From contig OY747712.1 of assembly GCA_963556495.2 (NCBI GenBank), positions 10,938,081-11,002,080 on the forward strand: DNA of 64,000 nucleotides, given 5' to 3'. Within the stretch, counting starts at the first letter, position 1. Every line of letters starts with the position of its first letter. Below are positions 1 to 12,945 of this stretch, piece by piece. This DNA is from Valencia hispanica (Eukaryota > Chordata > Actinopteri > Cyprinodontiformes > Valenciidae). Position numbers and translations under genes: made by a program. The notes under the pieces were generated by a model, which saw nothing but the letters and a program-made list of their open reading frames with translations, was not told the origin of the DNA and searched no databases.

Positions 1-2554
1 AATTTGGTGTTAGCGCTTTTCCAGATTGATACAAAACCACCCGGGTGTTGATTAGCAAGGATCAATCCAGTCGCTCTCCGATTCTCTGTTGAACTCAAAG
101 AAAAAACACAAAATCACTATAATTGCCACAAACACATGTATCAATCAGTTATGCCACACTCAATCTCTCCCAGCCCTGAGAAAACTCAAAACCAAATCAA
201 ATGCCCGCATCCTCCACCATTTTGTCGGCTTCTTTTTTTATGTGCTCTGGAACTCACTTTTTTTTACTCTGAGAGGAGGGGGCGCCGAACTCCAAAACCC
301 CAGCGGGAACTGTTTCAAAATAAGACCCAGCACTGAGAGACAGAGAGTAAAAACAACACACACAAACAACAGATATCTGTTTCAAAAGGACGCACCTGCA
401 GATGGGAGCCAGACAAAATCTGACTCGCTTTTCTACAAGGCTGTACCATTTTTATTTCCAAAAGAACAAAGAACATATCACATGACTCCTCTCTCCTCCT
501 TCTACATCTTGACAGGTCATTTATTTTCTCCAGGTCTCCTGACCGTACCAGGAACTAGAGTTATAGCTGATCCTCCCTGCTTTCAGTTCATATCTTTACT
601 CAAGAGTTTGTTTACTTAAAACCTTAAACCCTATAAAATACTGGTAACAGAGTCATGTTTTACTACCCTGAATAATATAAACAGGCCTATTACTTCTAAA
701 GCTTAAAAAAGATATAATTAAAACATATGTACTGCATAATTAAAATAGCCCCAAAAAAGTAGAATACAACAAGGTCCATGCGGCCCAGGAGGAAGCTGTG
801 ACACTGTGTTCAGGCCACAGCAGGTGAACTGTCCATAACTTGAGTGAAATAGTTTAATTACTTATGTCATTATCCTTTTAAAAACTAAACCTGTTAAAAT
901 AGATATGTATTTTTTGACTCCGTCAGTCAAAATGACGGACAGTGAAGAAGTCTTAAGTCTGAGTTAAATAAAATCCAAATTGTCCAAGTTGAACTTGGGT
1001 AAATACATTTAATTCTCATACATTCTGCTGTATTCAGATATACAGTAATTACATAAATTGCGATTTAACCCCATTTTTAAAGCAGCATACTCAAAATCAA
1101 TGTATTCATTTGCAGTTGGTGATAACAAAAAGAGATCCATAAGAAAGAGCAAAGTCAAATTCTGTTTAGGAAGAGTTTATGTCCAGATATTCTGAAACTG
1201 GAGGTCACTTATTAAGGTTACAAAAACAAATCATTGCAAATATAACATTAAACAAGGTAATCCATCCAGCTCCACATTATTACTTCACATCGCTTCTGCT
1301 GCTCTTTTATTTATGTCATCTAATCCACCTAAACAGTTTGAAAATGTCCGAATAAATAATTTAGATCCAAGCAAAATTCAAAAACTGAACAAAACTGCAT
1401 TTTTATGCATCAGGAAAATGTTGCATGAATAATGTTTAGTATTTTTCTCTTAAAGGTTTCAAATTTAGGGGTCTTTGTTTGAGTCAATATCAGATTCAGC
1501 AGCACTCTGCATGCTTGTCTGAACACCCTGCTGGATAGAGAGCCAGAGCAGCACTAATTATCAAGCCCACCTAAAGGGTATGTTGTGGGAGTGGATGTTC
1601 CACACACAGCAATTCAATGTGGCAAGTTGAGCAAGCGACATGGTTGAAGTATTAATGCTTACCAGGCCAACAATAAGCAGGTGAAGCTAACTTCCATCAT
1701 TGAAATCTGAAATTGATTTAGCAAAAAACTCAAGGTTAGGATCTCCCCAGATTATGGCTCCTTATAGTCTCGTTTATATTTGGACAATTTAATACTTAGC
1801 CAGGCAATAATTTCAATTTGAAGAATGAGAAACTGCCACAAAATTATAAAAAAAGTATAAAAGAAAGTCTGGATAAAGGAGGGGGAGAACAAAAAACAAT
1901 TTCAATGTGTAATTTTACCCCAAAATAACAAGTGAAAGCTCCACACATTAAATAGGAGCTTGTTTCCTAAGAACAATTTCACTGAACCTTTCAGTACAAA
2001 ATGATTCTAAATTATTAAACTTCCCGATAAAAACTACTCACAGGTTTATCTATTCTCATCTTTTTTTTAAACCACAAAACAAATAAACAGGAACAAATAA
2101 AATTAACACAATCAAATTTTGATGAGTTTGAACAAAGATAAGTTGATCGAAAACAAATTTATAATCGCATTTTGAGTTTAATTGTTAACAGACGCCAGAT
2201 GGAGAGTTAGAGATTTGGTTTATCGCCTTCTGGGGAAAATAAGGCTTTTTTTAGTTTGCTTGTTTTGTTGGAAATATGCCAAAATGTTGGGTAGGGTTAG
2301 CCTAACCAGCTGCCGAGTTTTTGTTGGTACATTAAAGGATAGGGTGATTATCAAGGAACCAATCGTTTTGCAAGCTCTAAATACCACTGCTGCTGTGTGT
2401 GATTCAGCTACGTTTATTTACATTAGCATGCAACAATTAAATGATCGATGAATGGGATTTTGAAGTGTGTAAACATAAAGACACCACAGAAAATGGATTT
2501 CACTGGTAAACACCACCAAAACTCTAGTCTCATACAATATCTAATATTTGGACC
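1..2554. other. AT-rich non-coding DNA, no gene recognised
   Basis: No exon with homology that I recognise. The longest open frame (89-619, plus) has low-complexity composition and no domain. It lies downstream of zeb1, where other vertebrates carry intergenic sequence before the next gene. Confidence 0.5.
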
Positions 2555-2830
2555 TATAACCAACCAACCAACCAATTGTATTCATATAGCACATTTAACA
2601 GCATGGAGGCCGACCCAGTGACCCCCGTAGTCCTCCATAGACCAAGGAGATTACAGGCTAAAATATAAAAAAGAGAAGCAAATTAGGAATAAGAACGAGA
2701 ATAAGTTAAAACATAGATTCAGACAGGGTCAAGCAGTATTAAAAGCCAAAGAATAAAAATATGTTTTTAAACGAGACTTAAAAATGGAAAGAGAAGAAGA
2801 AAGTGCCAGACTCACTTTTCACAGTCAAAT
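2555..2830 (-). repeat. LINE 3' tail fragment (L2/Rex1-like 3' UTR)
   Basis: An (ACCA)n-like short repeat at about 2560-2575 is followed by a TATAGCACATTTAA-type segment. This resembles the 3' ends of fish L2/Rex1-type LINEs in inverse orientation. No coding part remains. Confidence 0.45.
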
Positions 2831-5345
2831 ACATAAAGCATAAATTTAGGGATTTATTCAAACAATTTTCCAGGGTGGAATGATCAAATAAGTGTATTAC
2901 CAGACCTCTAAAGACACACACAACTACTAAAGTTTTTCAGCCATTTAAATCTGCTTCAGTGGCGAAATCTTTAACACTACAATGACTCTTAGGTACTCAA
3001 GTTGGCCTCTCTTGTACTATACAGAATAACAGGAGGGTTGACGAAGCATCGTTAAAAACATTCGAAGCAAACTGCAGGTCGTTCCGTCTCTTCTTGAAGT
3101 CTCAAACCCTTCCAGACTCAACTAGTGGTTGTGGGAAAAATTGCGCCATTTTGGAACAGATTCACATTCATTATCCATCATGTGTTATGAGCTGTAAAAT
3201 AAATTATTCATATACATTGTCCATGTATAAATCCTACACAGTATTATATTCTTTTCATTTGACAAGATTTTTTTCTGGGTTCTGGAGCCGGGAATAAGTT
3301 TAGGGTGCATCCGACAACGATACATTTTTCTCAAATTTGCTCCCCCATTTGCTCTGCTCCCAGGAAATGCCCCTGTGTTCAGTGCTTCTTGGTGCAGCGC
3401 CACCACAGTTGAGGAGATAAACATGATGCTTTGGTTTGTTTGACAAAGACCAGTGTGAATTCAAACCACACCAACTAAAATAAGCATTTTTAGACGGACA
3501 AGAGTTTGCTGCTTTGGTTCACATCAAGTTTGCATGCACATTCACACCTCCCCAAAAGAACTGGAGTTCGACTAAAGTGGACTAAACGGGGATGGTGTGA
3601 ATGGACCCTAAATGAATAATACTTTAACCTACATAAGTCTTACCCACACACCAAGAATTTAAAAAAATATTAAGAGGATGGGTTTTTTCCTCCAACTGTT
3701 TTGCAGACCTTTTTACAATTAAATGTTTATAAACTTTTGTTACAGGACATTACACAGAGGGATTTAATTGTTACCTGTAATAAGATCTTAAGTGGTTGGT
3801 TCCCTGATTTTTCCAAATTTGCTTCCCCATTTTAGAACATAAACAGGCATTCCTGCTCCTTGCATCAACCATGGAATTTTTAAAAGAATCTACAAACATC
3901 ACATCATCTGTCGCCATATTCTATTCAATCAGCTCCCATTTTAGAAAGGTAGAAAAAGCAGACATCTTAAAACATCAAATTCATAGAAAACCTTAACTTT
4001 ATCAAAAGTAATTTTCTGCACACAAACATTTTTACCAATGAAATACGTTTTTAGATTTATTTTCCATAACTATTTTGGTTTAGTACGTTTAGTAAAGCTT
4101 GGAAGTATTTACATTTATTTTAATTTATATTTTTTCTCTTGTTTCTCCGAGATGACTTTTTATAAAGCGAACTCTACAGGTTTTGGTTTTTTTCATAAAA
4201 TAAATCTGGTCGCTCTATTTGATCCAGTATTAGAAATACTAATAACTGCAATTTCAAACGACTGGGGTGGAAGAGAATGATTCATCATGTTTCTAAATGT
4301 TCATGTGGCACTTCTAAACTCCTTTAACATGTTCCAAAAAAATGTGTAGGTTGCCCTCATTCATAGAAGCATATTCAGCCTCTGTTAGCAAAGACTTTAC
4401 TGGTTCATCTAATACTCAATTGGAATGAACATAATATTACTATATTTAGTAAAAGTTGTATTTCTCATTTAGAAATAATGATTAATTAATGAGGTCACAA
4501 TGTGCATTTTCATCCAGCTTCTTTTAAATGGGATATTTAAAAGTGCTTCATTTAGTTTCTAATGGCTTTCCTGGAAGCAAACAGAGCACAGCTGATAAAC
4601 TACCTTTTATTGACCAGCTTACCTGTCGCAGGTGTGGTTCATAGTGACCAATCACTAGGTGGAGCCTTTTTTCCCCCCACAGGGATGTTGTGGGCAGCTG
4701 TATGGACTTATTTTGCTGCTCATCCAGGCCTCCAAAGCTTGCATGAACTGTATCCAAATCCATGGCGAAGCATTCAATTCTTCAAACCAGGCATGAAATT
4801 ATAGTTTTGTTTTTAAACATTTTATAGGCTGCAGATGGTACAGATAGAAAAGACTATCAGAATGCTGATTCCATGCAGAGTTAACACAGTTGAACCAACA
4901 GGTGACACAGATCTGAGCTTAATTATTTAGATCTGCAACAAGCCAATAAGATGTGTTGGTACTGTATGTGTTTACCAGAACATTTATAGGCTGGTTCAGA
5001 ATGTGCGATCAGTTTGGCCTAATACGGATTTTAGAAGCAGTAGAAAAATAAATATAATGTCCACTTTAAAAGTGTATTCCAGCATTTCAGTTCCACTGCC
5101 TTCAGCCCGCTAATCCTTGCCACCACATTTGCAACTGAAATAGTTAGGGACAACATTTAGAAGCACAGAATATTAATTTTACAAAATGTGTTGCTGAAGG
5201 ATTTTCAATAAAAAACTAAAAATTCATTTCAATATGTTGAATCCACAACAAATGTATAGTTTGTCAACTAGAAACTCCATCCAGAAACATCCATAAAGAT
5301 TGGGAAGAAATCTCACCAATGCCACTGCTTTGTTTGTTTTGCCAT
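2831..5345. other. non-coding DNA, nothing recognised
   Basis: AT-rich sequence with only short open frames of biased composition. No domain, splice-consistent exon or transposon terminus was recognised. Confidence 0.4.

Positions 5346-5390
<45 letters not shown>
5346..5390. repeat. (TA)n microsatellite
   Basis: About 22 uninterrupted TA units. It is likely to vary in length between individuals. Confidence 0.95.
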
Positions 5391-5391
<1 letters not shown>

Positions 5392-5989
5392 CAGTCAGAC
5401 AAAAGCGAAGTAACAAAATCATGTTCTCAAGTCTGATTTCTTTTTAGATGAATTGGGGTTGTGACATTTTGTTCTTTGATATTTTTAGACTTTTGTCATA
5501 CTTAGCTGACAGTCAAAAAGGGGAAAAACGGCTACAAACCAAGAGACAACTAAACTGTCTCAAAGAGTCATTACATGGAGATGGCTATATAGCAGCACCT
5601 TTGTTTAAATAGGATATATTTAAGAGACAACCTCTGTGAACTTTGCAGTGTGATGTAGTCTGGCTAATTCCTTATGTGTTAAACTCTTTTGTTTAATTGC
5701 TTATTAAGGAAGGTGATTAGAGGAAAAATCTTCAAGTAAAGCAGAAAGACCACCTTCAGTTCAAAATAAGGCTTGTCTGAACTGAAGGATCTTCAGTATC
5801 ATTTGAACATGGCTGGTTTGAACTGCTGCACACTTTATAATTGCCAAATGTATTTTTAGTGCTGCTTTTCAGAGCATTGTTACATAACCACAAGTATCAG
5901 GTCCGCAGTATGTTTCCTCCCAATCTGTAGAATGCAGTTGGTAGAAAAAGCATACACACCTTTTCCATCAGTTTCTGCTGTTGTAGAGC

Positions 5990-6170
5990 AGGGGTAGTAG
6001 AATGAGTGAAGTCCTCCTGCTTTTACATGTGTAGACACACTCATTAGTAGGACTTTGTAGAATTTGACTGCATGCTGATGAGGTAATTCAGCCACTGGAT
6101 TTAGGTGTGTTGGACCAGATGCACATCTAAAAGCTGCAGGGCAGTAAACACTGAAGACTGGAGAATGCAG
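5990..6170. repeat. palindromic MITE copy (hAT-like family), degenerate
   Basis: It contains the landmarks of a short repeat found four times in this window: CAGGGGT at one end, a central GGTGTGTTGGACCAG segment, ACATCTAAAAGCTGCAGG and a GACTGGAG end. Other copies lie at about 7700-7925, 32977-33205 and 60898-61120. Confidence 0.6.
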
Positions 6171-6174
6171 AGCA

Positions 6175-7695
6175 CAACCGAGTGCATCAATATGAAGACT
6201 AATTCTAATATCCTGTCAAGCTCTGTGGATTCATCAAAAAACCTAATATTCAAGTTGTTTGAGTCACCCTGTGACTATTTTAAAACCGATTTGGGTTTAT
6301 CTACCGAAGTGAACAGTTTGCATCCTTGCTAGAGTGACCAAACGTCTTCTTTTCCAAGGACATGTCCAGGTTTCCTGTTCTTTTTACACATCCCAGTTGC
6401 TATGATTTCTAACCACATAGGTAAAGAAACACTTTCACTGAAATAGTGAAACTAAACATGTTAAAATCAAACGTTTCCTTTAAGTAAATGGAGCATGCTT
6501 GAAGGACTGAGCCAAGTGTTCTCTCTTTTGGGGGAATCAAAACATGACCACCCTAATCTCTACTGCTTTTGCCATTTGCACAGTTTTGTTGTTTTATTTG
6601 CATTTGGATTCCTATTTCATTTGCATAGTTTTCCATTCCTGTTCTTACTCTCTGTAAATAATTTTTTCTTGTTTCTTAGGCCCAAATATACACATGCAAT
6701 GAGACATTTTACACTTTAAAAATGCCCTTCTCGGTTGCATCGTTCATCTTAATCTGAGTAGGCTGCTATAGGTATGTTGTAAACTTGAAATGTTGCAAAT
6801 TCCGTTCTTATATTTTATATACTGTGCAGCCTCTTTTTATTCTTCTTTGAATCTACAATACTGCTGTTACACCTAAATTTCTCCAATTTGAAACTTTCAC
6901 ACCATAATTTAGATATGGTGGTGTTTTAATACTTTGATGTTTTATGGTTAAAAGATGTGATTTCTTTTACCCCAAATCCCCAAGTTTGTAGAGTGAGATT
7001 GAATTGATCAGAGTATAAATATTGCATTATTTCAAGTATAAATATAGGAAATCCATACAGGATAAACTAAAAATATCTATCTAACTGTATGAATAAAAAT
7101 TCAAAAACTTCCCTTTAATCCAGAACTGTTAAAAGTAGCATATTTTTGCTCTTTAAATTTCTAGTGAGACATAGATTTCTTTTTGCCAAAAACTTTTTCT
7201 ACCATTTGGCCTATTACTTGGAGATTCATTACCGTTCCACTTGAACAAGTTGCTTTGCATTAACAACATAGATTAAACTCATTGAGGTAAATGTAGAGGT
7301 AGAGTCTGCAGAGAAGAGAAATCAGTTTGACAGAAACAGGCACAGATCGAGCTCAGGGAATAGCTGAACTCAGCGGAGCCACAGAGGAGCTTGTGACAGA
7401 CTGTGTTCCTCCCTGCATGGCTGCTTTAATGACATACAGCAAACTCATTCATCAAGACAAACAAATCTAGGAGACAAACCACGGCAGGCCTCTGCCATCA
7501 CAGGCACACTCCGAATCAGCTTTATGCTGGAGGTTCATGACCGCTAAAACATATAAATGGTAAACAGCTTCTAATGATACAGGACCTTTAGTAAAAACAG
7601 ATGACTTCTAATTTTAATATCTACTAGAGACATTTTTATGTAACTTCAATTTGAAATAAATAAAAACAAAACTTATGCAAAAAGGGGCTGGATGC
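6175..7695. other. non-coding DNA, nothing recognised
   Basis: No coding or repeat landmark was recognised in this AT-rich stretch. Open frames here are short and lack domains. Confidence 0.4.
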
Positions 7696-7699
7696 ATTT

Positions 7700-7925
7700 T
7701 CATCTGTGGCATGATTGTCCAGCTAAATTCCTCAAGGACAGGTGTCCAGCAGTGTTAGATGCTCCAGCATAGCTGATTCAATAGGTCCGACTCCCTTCTC
7801 AGAGTGTCAAAGTTCTGCAGAGCCCAGTGAATGAACCATTATTTTAATCAGCTGAGCTAAACTAGAGAAATAACTAAAACATGCAGGTTCCCAGCTCTCG
7901 AGGCGACTCTGGACACCACTGATCT
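7700..7925. repeat. palindromic MITE copy (same family as 5990-6170), diverged
   Basis: It shares the family layout: one end with TCCTCAAGGACAGGTGTCCAGCA, a centre with AGCTGATTCAAT, and an opposite end with CTCTCGAGGCGACTCTGGA. Divergence is high, so the limits are approximate. Confidence 0.45.
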
Positions 7926-8094
7926 ATAGGATGTTGACATTTGTGGGAAATTATGGGGGGGATATTATTTCCAATCTATTGACGACGAGCAAAATATCTG
8001 GAAAAATATTAATGGTACTTTAGAGTCATTCTGTTTAATACTACAAAAACCTCAATTTGATATTTTATCCTTATTTATAATTATTAGTAGTTTT

Positions 8095-8270
8095 TCAGGC
8101 TGCATGGTGAAGTAGTTTGTAGCACTGTTGACTTGCAGCAAGATCCTGGGTTTGTATTCCGGCCTGGGATCTTTCTGCGTGGAGTTTGCATGCTCTCTCT
8201 GTGCATGTTTGAGTTTTCTCTGGGAACTCCGGAAATAGATGGCAAAAACCAGTGAGTCGGAAAAGGCCAG
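8095..8270 (+). repeat. short dispersed fish repeat (GGCTGCATGGTG family)
   Basis: The order GGCTGCATGGTG, GCACTGTTGACTTGCAGCA, TCCTGGGTTTG, TGCGTGGAGTTTGCATG and TCTCTGGGAACTCCGG is the well-known layout of a dispersed repeat in fish genomes. Related pieces lie at about 21933-22050 and, inverted, at about 62545-62605. It does not code for protein. Confidence 0.6.
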
Positions 8271-8689
8271 TTTCTTGTGTCACAGAAAATTAGTATTCAT
8301 GGCCTTGCCTATATTGGCTAATGAACGTCTACCAGAACGTTCAAACTAAAGACCACAGCAATTTTTTTGAAAAAACAAAAAAAAGCAAACAATTGAATGA
8401 GACCTTTAACAGTCATTATGGAAGAATCGCTCTTGGTTCCGAAGCCACGGGTTGCAGATCCCTGGTTTAGAACATGAAATTATATATATAACTATCTTAC
8501 AAGTACACACCACCACATTTCATTTAAACTATTGTTACCTTTTAAGCTGCATTACCAGTTATGCTGAATGTTTTGATATGTTCTCTGATTGCCTAATTCC
8601 ATCTAAATGTGATAATTAAACCAAAGCATTGCTGAGGTATATGATTGGCATTGGTGAACTACTACATAAAAGCATGCACTCCTTGTACC

Positions 8690-9400
8690 TGCCCATCTGC
8701 GTCTGGAAGTCAGTTGAAGCAGTTGGGGAGGCCAAACCAGAATAAAGCTGCAGGTTCAGATGGTTTCAGCCTCACACTCCTTTCCCGAAGGCCTATGTAG
8801 ACCAGATATGTGGATTTTCAAGCAGTTCTTCATCCGGAAGATCAATAGATACTCTTACAAAATGACATTCTGTTCTTGCAGCTTGTTGATGTCTGGACAG
8901 AACAATTTTTCGTGCCTGGTGTCCAGGAAATATGTAGCAGATGGGCTTCCTGGGAGTTTTGCACTGCAGTTAATCTGAAGTATGAAATGTACCTCTCAGC
9001 AAGAACTTTGTTCTTCTTGCAGCCTCGAGTAAAGGGACTAATCTCTAATCTAGGAGCGTGTGAAGAGGCTTTTACTCTAACCCAGTAGAAGGTTCCAGTG
9101 CTACTCTGTTTTAGTAACAAAGAAATCTCACCTATCTGTCTTTCACAACTGTAGATCCCAAAAATATGAAGGTCCTGGCACGACTCATATTGTTCCATTG
9201 GAGTAAGCAAACAAGCCCATTTCAGGACCTGCTTGTCAGTTTGCTTATCGTTGTGGGTTTGGACTTGAAGACGCCAACATACACCTGCTTCAGCAAACCC
9301 ACTGTAATCTGGAGAAAGTAGGCAGCACTTTGACAATCATATTCTTTGATTTTTCTGGTGTATCTACCACAATTCAGCCCATTTTACTCTGTCAGAAAAC
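8690..9400 (+). mobile_element. degenerate non-LTR reverse transcriptase fragment
   Basis: Broken frames still show LINE reverse-transcriptase segments. NKAAGSDGFSLTLL (the PDG-type fingers motif) is near 8735-8780. LEKVGSTLTIIFFDF, ending in a STTIQP-like piece (the palm F-D-F-S motif), is near 9305-9375. Many stops and frameshifts separate them, so this is a dead remnant. The clade (CR1, Rex or Jockey type) is not resolved. Confidence 0.55.
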
Positions 9401-9404
9401 TTCA

Positions 9405-10335
9405 GAACACACAGGTGGAAGTCTCCACATTCTCTGATTTGTTTGTTCACCAAAGCTAATTTTACAGCTTAGACTGACATTAGTCATGGGGAAACACTCA
9501 CAAGTAAAATTACCAGAAAACGTGTCTCCATTAAATAAAGTTAATAAATATGCATGTATTAGCATGTGGACAAATATGAGTGGTTTGACATTTCCTCCCG
9601 TTTATTTAGAAAAAAAACAAAATGGTGTGGATTTAAAAATGTTATGCTTCTGTCTGTACTTGAAAATTATGCTGTCTTAAAGCACGTATTGGACATTTTC
9701 CACAGCTCTATATATCTTTAACCATCACTTCAGCAACTCGGGCATCATTAGCATGAGCCATGCTGACCAACGCAGCCTGAAAGGTTGTGCATGATTGACA
9801 GATGTGATGTGCTTAAGAGCTGCCCAATTAATTCTGACAAATGGCTTGATGTATTCAGCATCACGATGTGCAGCAGCATGAAATGAGCTTTAATTACTGC
9901 AGGCCATCGCAGGTCTGAAGTTACTCGTGCTCTGTTGCGCTTCAGCAGACAAGACACACGTTTGTTTTGTAGATGAGCTGAAAGTGTTTTCTGCAGATCT
10001 GTGCAAGAGTGAATAGATGACGCAGAACAAATTCAGCCATCCTTGTTTTGAGACTTTGTGGATTTAAAGTGTTTAGACATTATTTGAGGGACATACAGTT
10101 ATTAATTTTCCATCACTGTAACCCCCGTTTGGCTGTGTATGTAATGTTTTTTTTAGTTAATTTTTTTTAAAGGATTAAGTTAAAATAATTAGAGTGTGCA
10201 TTGCTCTTTTTACATTCTGTATTTTTATGACCTGTTCAATGAGTTTTGCCTTCTGCTTCAAAAACTGATTTGATGATTATATGCAATCCCTGTTGAAGAT
10301 TGTGTCTTTCATCCTTTCATGCTTGCCTGTTTGTG
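9405..10335. other. non-coding DNA, nothing recognised
   Basis: No exon, transposon terminus or RNA gene was recognised. Confidence 0.4.
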
Positions 10336-10339
10336 AATT

Positions 10340-11450
10340 TTTGAATTTCCATCCATCAATTGTCTTCCGCTTATCCGGGGTCGGGTCAAGAGGGCAGTAG
10401 CTTAAGCAGAGAGACCCAGACTTCCCTCTCCCCTGCCAATTTGGCCAGTGGGTCCCCTTTCGGTGGGACGTGGCCAGAACATCTCACCATGGAGGCATCC
10501 AGGAGGCACCTCAACTGGCTCCTGGATGGAAGAAAAGCTGCTCTAAACTGATCAGGATCTCGTCCCCGACCCGGAGAAGGCACTCTAGCCTTTTCCGTCT
10601 CAAGACCATGGTCTCAGATTTGGGGTTGCTGATTCTCATCACGGTTGCTTTCCACTCTGCTCCGAACAGCTCCAGCGAAAGTTGCAGATTTCATCCTAAT
10701 GAAAGCAACAGCACTGCATCACCTGCAAAAAGCAGAGACCCGATCCTGAGGCCACCAAAACAACTCCCCTCAACACCTTGGCTGCACCTAGAAATCTTGT
10801 CCATAAAAGTTATGAACAGAATCGATGACAAAGAGCAACCTTGGCGGAGTCCAACTCTCACCAGAAATGAGCCCGACTTACTGTCAGCAATGCGGCCCAA
10901 GCTCTGATACTGGTCGTACAGGGACCTAACAGCCCGTTTCAAGGGGCCTGGAACCCCATATTCCCGGAGTACCCCCCCACAGGACTCCCCAAGGCATACG
11001 GTCAAACGCCTTCTCCAAGTCCACAAAACACATGCACCCTCCAGGACCCTGCTGAGGGTGTAGAGCTGGTCCAGTGTTCCACGGCCAGGACAAAAACCGC
11101 ATTGTTCCTCCTGAATACAAGGTTCGACTATCTGTCGGACCCTCCTCTCCAGAACCCCTGAATAGACCTTACCAGGGAGGCTCAGTGTGATCCCCCTGTA
11201 GTTGGAACACACTCTGCGGTCCTCCATTTTAAAAAGGGTGACAACCATCCCGGTTAGCCAATCAAAGGAACTTCCCCCGATGTCCACGCAATAGTGCAGA
11301 GTTAACCAACACAGCACCAAAAAATCCAGAGCCTTCAGCAACTCCGGGTGAATCTCATCCATTCCAGGGGCCGTGCCACCGAGGAGCTTTTCAACCACCT
11401 TCGTGATTTCAGCAAGAGATTAGACAGCCCGACCCCAAGTCCACAGACTC
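10340..11450 (-). mobile_element. 5'-truncated non-LTR retrotransposon (reverse transcriptase and 3' end)
   Basis: The minus strand encodes reverse-transcriptase segments: NYRGITLSLPGKVYSGVLERR, EEQCGFCPGRGTLDQLYTL, MCFVDLEKAFDRMPWG (in a second frame, 10926-11120) and VGLRQGCSLSSILF. The catalytic FADD box is FAGDAV, with a Gly in place of the first Asp. The 3' end near 10340-10440 (TTCCGCTTATCCGGGGTCGGGTCAA on the plus strand) is typical of a high-copy fish LINE. Frameshifts and the lost catalytic Asp mean it is inactive. Confidence 0.85.
10691..11398 (-). pseudogene. LINE reverse transcriptase pseudogene, catalytic box mutated
   Basis: A 235-codon open stretch covers motifs 1 to 5 of a non-LTR reverse transcriptase, but the segment between the GRGTLDQL block and the REYGVPGPL block is shifted into another frame (10926-11120). 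The YADD/FADD motif is replaced by FAGD. It reads from GTAPGMDEIHPELLKAL (fingers) to LRIGSLLFAGDAVLL. Confidence 0.85.
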
Positions 11451-11454
11451 CACG

Positions 11455-12020
11455 TCTACATTGGAAGGCGTGCTGATGGGATTGAGAAAGTCTTTGATGT
11501 CCTGCATCTTTGCACTTTGTTCAAGTACTTAGGTTTGCATTTATAAAATTAAGTGACCTAAAATCTAAGATTTCTCATGTCGTAAAGCATTTTGAGAATG
11601 TATGAAAACAGGTTATGCTGATATAATAACCTTCATTTTTATTACAGGTTTTATTTTTTAAATTTATCTGGACATATTTGTTCTTCATGTGTAAAGCAAA
11701 AATAGATTTCCTCTTTGTGAATTAACTTTATATCTACTCAACTGCCGTTTACTGCCATTTACTGTACTGCACTGCACATTAATTAGTGCTGAACTTAGAT
11801 GGTGTTTACTTGAGTCTGAATGGGCTTGACTATTGGTATAAATTGGATTTAATTTGAATTTAGACATGTTTTTATCTTTTTAAAGTGCCATTAGATGGTT
11901 CTTAGTTTAATTTGATGACGGAATAAAAGTCACAGACTTGTATTTGCTCATTTAATTGAGGTCACATACGTCTTATTTCATTACATTAATTTTCGGAAGA
12001 GGATGTTTGAAATATTTAAT
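11455..12020. other. non-coding DNA, nothing recognised
   Basis: AT-rich sequence between two LINE insertions. No feature recognised. Confidence 0.4.
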
Positions 12021-12553
12021 CAATAAAATCAATCAAATTTGATGTATTAAGCGCTTTTCATACAAAGATTGCAACTAAAAGGGCTTTACAGATTATAAAT
12101 GACCCCACATAAACCACATTACCATCCCTCCCCCAAGGATTTAAAAACATGATCACATTTATACCCCTTTCCCCCAACCCAAACACACACACACACACAC
12201 ACACTCGAAAGCAACATTAAAAAGGGCATTGGTCCGAGTACAGCTGAGCCAGGTAAGAAATCTCAAAGGAGCCATCTGCACCGACAGCAGCATGTCAACA
12301 GCAGCAGCCAAGGGACTGACACAGGGCGCCCTAAAGCTTAGACTGACATTAGTCCACCCAAGCGCTATCAGGAGAGCATGCAGGTAGCCACAGCCGACCA
12401 CCGCTCCCCACAGAGGAAACACTGGAAGGAAGATTAAAATAGAAAGTTTAAATATAAAAATTAACAGTGGAGAAATATAAGACTAAGTAGTAAAACACTG
12501 ATAAAATATAACCAAGTAAAACATCTAAAGCAATGAAACAGACTATAATAAAA

Positions 12554-12738
12554 ATGGAGCTAACAGGTTAGCTGAGGTTCAGGAGCAAGGCCACGCCTCA
12601 AACACGCTTCATAAATCCTAATCAGTCTTAACTCGAGTCACCCGGTACCTCACGCCTGCTCTATGTCTCTAATCACGCCGCGATACACATATAAACTCTG
12701 CCTGCCCTTCATCCCTCGTCTGTCTCGTTTGTTTTCAC
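12554..12738 (+). repeat. Ngaro A1 terminal repeat
   Basis: It begins ATGGAGCTAACAGG and ends GTTTTCAC. It matches 15158-15342 over 185 bp with a few differences. Confidence 0.92.
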
Positions 12739-12945
12739 GAGGGGACGTACTGGGGCGCACTTGACTCTGAGCTCTATTGCCGCGTCTTTGCAGCCCGGGC
12801 TTCCCTGTCCTGCAGCCTTTGCGGCGCCCCCTCCCACCCCGCCACCGCTTGCACCTCTATCGCCCCCCTCCGGTCCCGGGACCCTACGGCCCGTAGCTCG
12901 GGGGCACCTGACCGCCTGTCCGTCGCCGCTCCTCCCCCTCCGCTG

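Noticed and set aside
89..619. 176-codon open frame on the plus strand
   Set aside because: Composition is low-complexity and no domain, splice pattern or homology is visible; in 64 kb of non-coding DNA a frame of this length is not surprising.
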